From NCBI RefSeq assembly GCF_004193775.1, contig NC_041012.1, positions 10,809,223 to 10,873,222 on the forward strand: a stretch of 64,000 bases of DNA. Reading direction: 5' to 3'. Shown here in pieces: positions 61,810 through 64,000 of the stretch (its first letter is position 1; each line of letters opens with the position of its first letter). Both the position numbers and the translations under genes were made by a program. Source of the stretch: Glycine soja (Eukaryota; Streptophyta; Magnoliopsida; Fabales; Fabaceae). The notes under the pieces were generated by a model, which saw only the letters and a list, made by a program, of their open reading frames with translations, was not told the DNA's origin and searched no databases.

Positions 61810-62690
61810 CTTTGATCATCTTATGTTTTGATGATTTTGCTCTAGTATTTTATGTTGATGTACTTTTTCTTTTTCTTTATTATTGAATTCCTCGTGATTT
61901 TTCTTACTGGGTAATTTGATCGTTGATCATCCATGATGATTTTGATACAAGATTCCATATAAAATGGATTTTGATATTATATATCTTTATTAAGAATAAT
62001 TTTGAACTCATAAATTCTTTTATAATCTAGGCTAAATGATTTTTGAGTATTATGCGATCTTAAGTTTTGGGATAGGAATTCCAAGCATTATGAGGGTGAG
62101 ATGTCCTTAAAAAGGTTGAATATTTGGTGAGTGGTAAATCTACAACATACGTAGATTTATGGAGCATCTGTACATGTTTTAATGCATTAACTGACTAAAA
62201 TGTTGTGAAAGAATAACTCACGCATTTATGTTTTTCTTGTGATTCATATCTTGAATGGTTTGAATAAAATATGATTACACGTGAAATGATTCATATTCTG
62301 CGGTCTTAACGGTGAGGTATTCCAAGATTCAACAAATGAGATAGATATCTTGATTGTACAATTGATTATTCTAGTGGGAAATCTCAATCATTTGAGTTGG
62401 GATTGAATGAATCTCTTAGTAATTAATTAAGGTGAACTAATATAAATTCATTCGAGCAATCTTTTATAAACATAAACTCTATGATTCTTGTGTATTTATC
62501 TACTTTTTTTTATTTAATTTATTTTTCTTGAATTGAATTAATCATATGGTGGAGTGTGGGTGATTTGGCTAGGGGGATGATACAAGTTCGGTGAGTTGCG
62601 GTGTAGGGTTCAAGGGTTATGGTTATTGTTTGGAACCAAGGATTCAATTTTGATGGGGAAAATGGTTGTAGCAGGAAAGGTTACATGTGG
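61810..62690. other. Flank of the LINE, no gene seen
   Basis: 61880-62560 contains 'ggaattccaagcattatgag' and, 240 bases on, 'gaggtattccaagattcaac', perhaps decayed retrotransposon sequence. No coding signal. Confidence 0.35.
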
Positions 62691-62694
62691 AAGG

Positions 62695-63003
62695 CAAATA
62701 AATTGTTTTTCAAACATTTTCTTTTATCATTTTATATTCTATTTAGAATAAATTATATTAATCACCTTGAGGTTTTGTGGTTTTACACAAGCATCTCTTT
62801 TTTTTTTTTAACCATTACAATAACATCTTAATAGGGAATAAGAAAGTTTAAGTTAGAGATAAATTATTTTTGAAACATTTCCTTTTATTATTTTATATTT
62901 TATTTAGAGTAAATTACATTAATTACCCTTAAGGTTTTATGATTTTACACAAACACTTCTTATTTTTTTTAACCATTACAATAATCTCCTTAATAGAGAA
63001 TGA
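62695..63003. repeat. Tandem duplication, about 163-bp unit
   Basis: 'cattttcttttatcatttta' to 'ccattacaataacatcttaatagggaata' (62715-62841) recurs from 62876 to 63001 as 'catttccttttattatttta' to 'ccattacaataatctccttaatagagaat'. Identity is about 85-90 percent by eye. Confidence 0.75.
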
Positions 63004-63009
63004 TAATGT

Positions 63010-64000
63010 AATATATAAAGGGATGTGATGTAGTATTTTCAAACATTAAGAGTCTTCTAGTGTAAGATATAAGGAAGTCTCATTGTAATATTTTCAAACA
63101 TAAAGGAAAGTTGATGTAAGAATAAAAAAAAGTAATGTTATATGTAATTAAAAAAAATGCAAGAGAATGCAAGCGTAATTTGTTATTTTATTTATGTTTT
63201 TTTAAAACATTTTCACACTCCACATTTCCAAGTAATAAAACACATCATAACGTCAGATTATCATTTTCATAACTTATTTGATGGGCAGGTAATACTCACG
63301 TTTGCATAATTAAAAAAATAAGAAAAATCTATCTTGAGAGATTATAATAATAAGAGGATCAAAGTGCAATTAAACCTTTTGTGTCACTCCATAAGCTACA
63401 CTAACGCATAGGAATCACATTTATGTTAGTTCATCATGCTATTATCAATTTAACAAAAAAGTTAACTATTAATACAAATTTATAAAATTAAATCAATAAA
63501 GAAACTAAATTTATATAAAAAAAAATCAAAAATTAAAATTCACAAAATAAAAAAGAACACTTAATTATATTTTTAGTTTTTGAAATCAGAATGCCTATTT
63601 TTTTAATCCTCCAAATAAATAATAATAATTTTTAAAAATTGATTTTTTTAAATTTCTGTCAGAATTTGAGAACTAAAAAAAATACAAATTTTCATTTAAA
63701 GACTATAAAAAAGACATCCTAATTGTACTAACTAAAAACATTAAGAGAAAAAAGCAGCCTTAAACTTACCACCCCCAATATTTCGGCTAATTTACAAATC
63801 TATTTTTTTAAAAAATATTTATCATTCTAGGCCGGTCAAAAAACTACTTACCAATATGAAGATTTTTGCCACGTTGAACACTTGTAAGTTGTAACGCCAG
63901 TAAAAAATGCTCCTTTAAGTGGCGCAAGAATGTCTAATGTCATCTATTAAGGTTTCTTGTCAAACTTGGTGGTGTCACCTTGATTTGCTCCACACATGAG
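63010..64000. other. Intergenic to window end, no gene seen
   Basis: AT-rich. The last 200 bases are more mixed in base composition and may approach another gene or element beyond the window. Confidence 0.4.

Overview
The window is nuclear DNA of a flowering plant. It has AT-rich intergenic DNA, GT-AG introns, plant histone promoter elements and dense plant-type transposable-element remains. The repeats (MAIN-LIKE-type plant mobile domain pseudogenes, MULE-associated domains, a gypsy-type LTR) look like those familiar from soybean, so a Glycine-like legume is my inference. It is not prokaryotic: there are no operons, CRISPR arrays or ribosome binding sites. I found no tRNA or rRNA gene.

Left part (1-16.8 kb), ordinary genes. 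A 12-exon cytosolic-type UDP-glucuronic acid decarboxylase (UXS, +, 96-4080) is followed by an 11-exon conserved plant gene of unknown function (+, 5990-11184). Converging on it is a 5-exon ALY/REF (THO4-type) mRNA export adaptor (-, 13057-16670), whose second intron carries a roughly 0.94-kb non-autonomous Mutator-like element.

17-24 kb is a transposon graveyard: a broken MULE-associated gene, a 167-codon intact ORF of the same family, an array of about 185-bp tandem repeats, a plant mobile domain (PMD) pseudogene and an inverted-repeat element.

24.8-46.1 kb holds four intronless histone H2B genes (three on -, one on +) coding almost identical proteins. All share a promoter layout: GCGCGC block, ATCCGC/GACGG block, Type I octamer-hexamer element, CCAAT box, TATA box. 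Two degraded copies of a glycine-rich RRM protein gene lie beside two of the H2B genes in the same relative orientation, so [RRM(+)-H2B(-)] was probably a duplicated unit. One RRM copy is split by a long-TIR MULE (26490-27608), the other by a hAT-type element with a perfect 8-bp target duplication (41528-42268). A large MAIN-LIKE/PMD pseudogene lies at 37.3-39.05 kb.

46-64 kb is nearly gene-free. It contains a second copy of the MULE-associated pseudogene, a possible 31-codon gene with its own TATA box, an LTR-like remnant, a foldback element, and the 3' end of an L1-type LINE with its RNase H domain broken by a frameshift.

I found no convincing undescribed system. The most informative structures are the H2B/RRM duplication with its shared promoter code, and three DNA-transposon insertions that can be delimited almost to the base.
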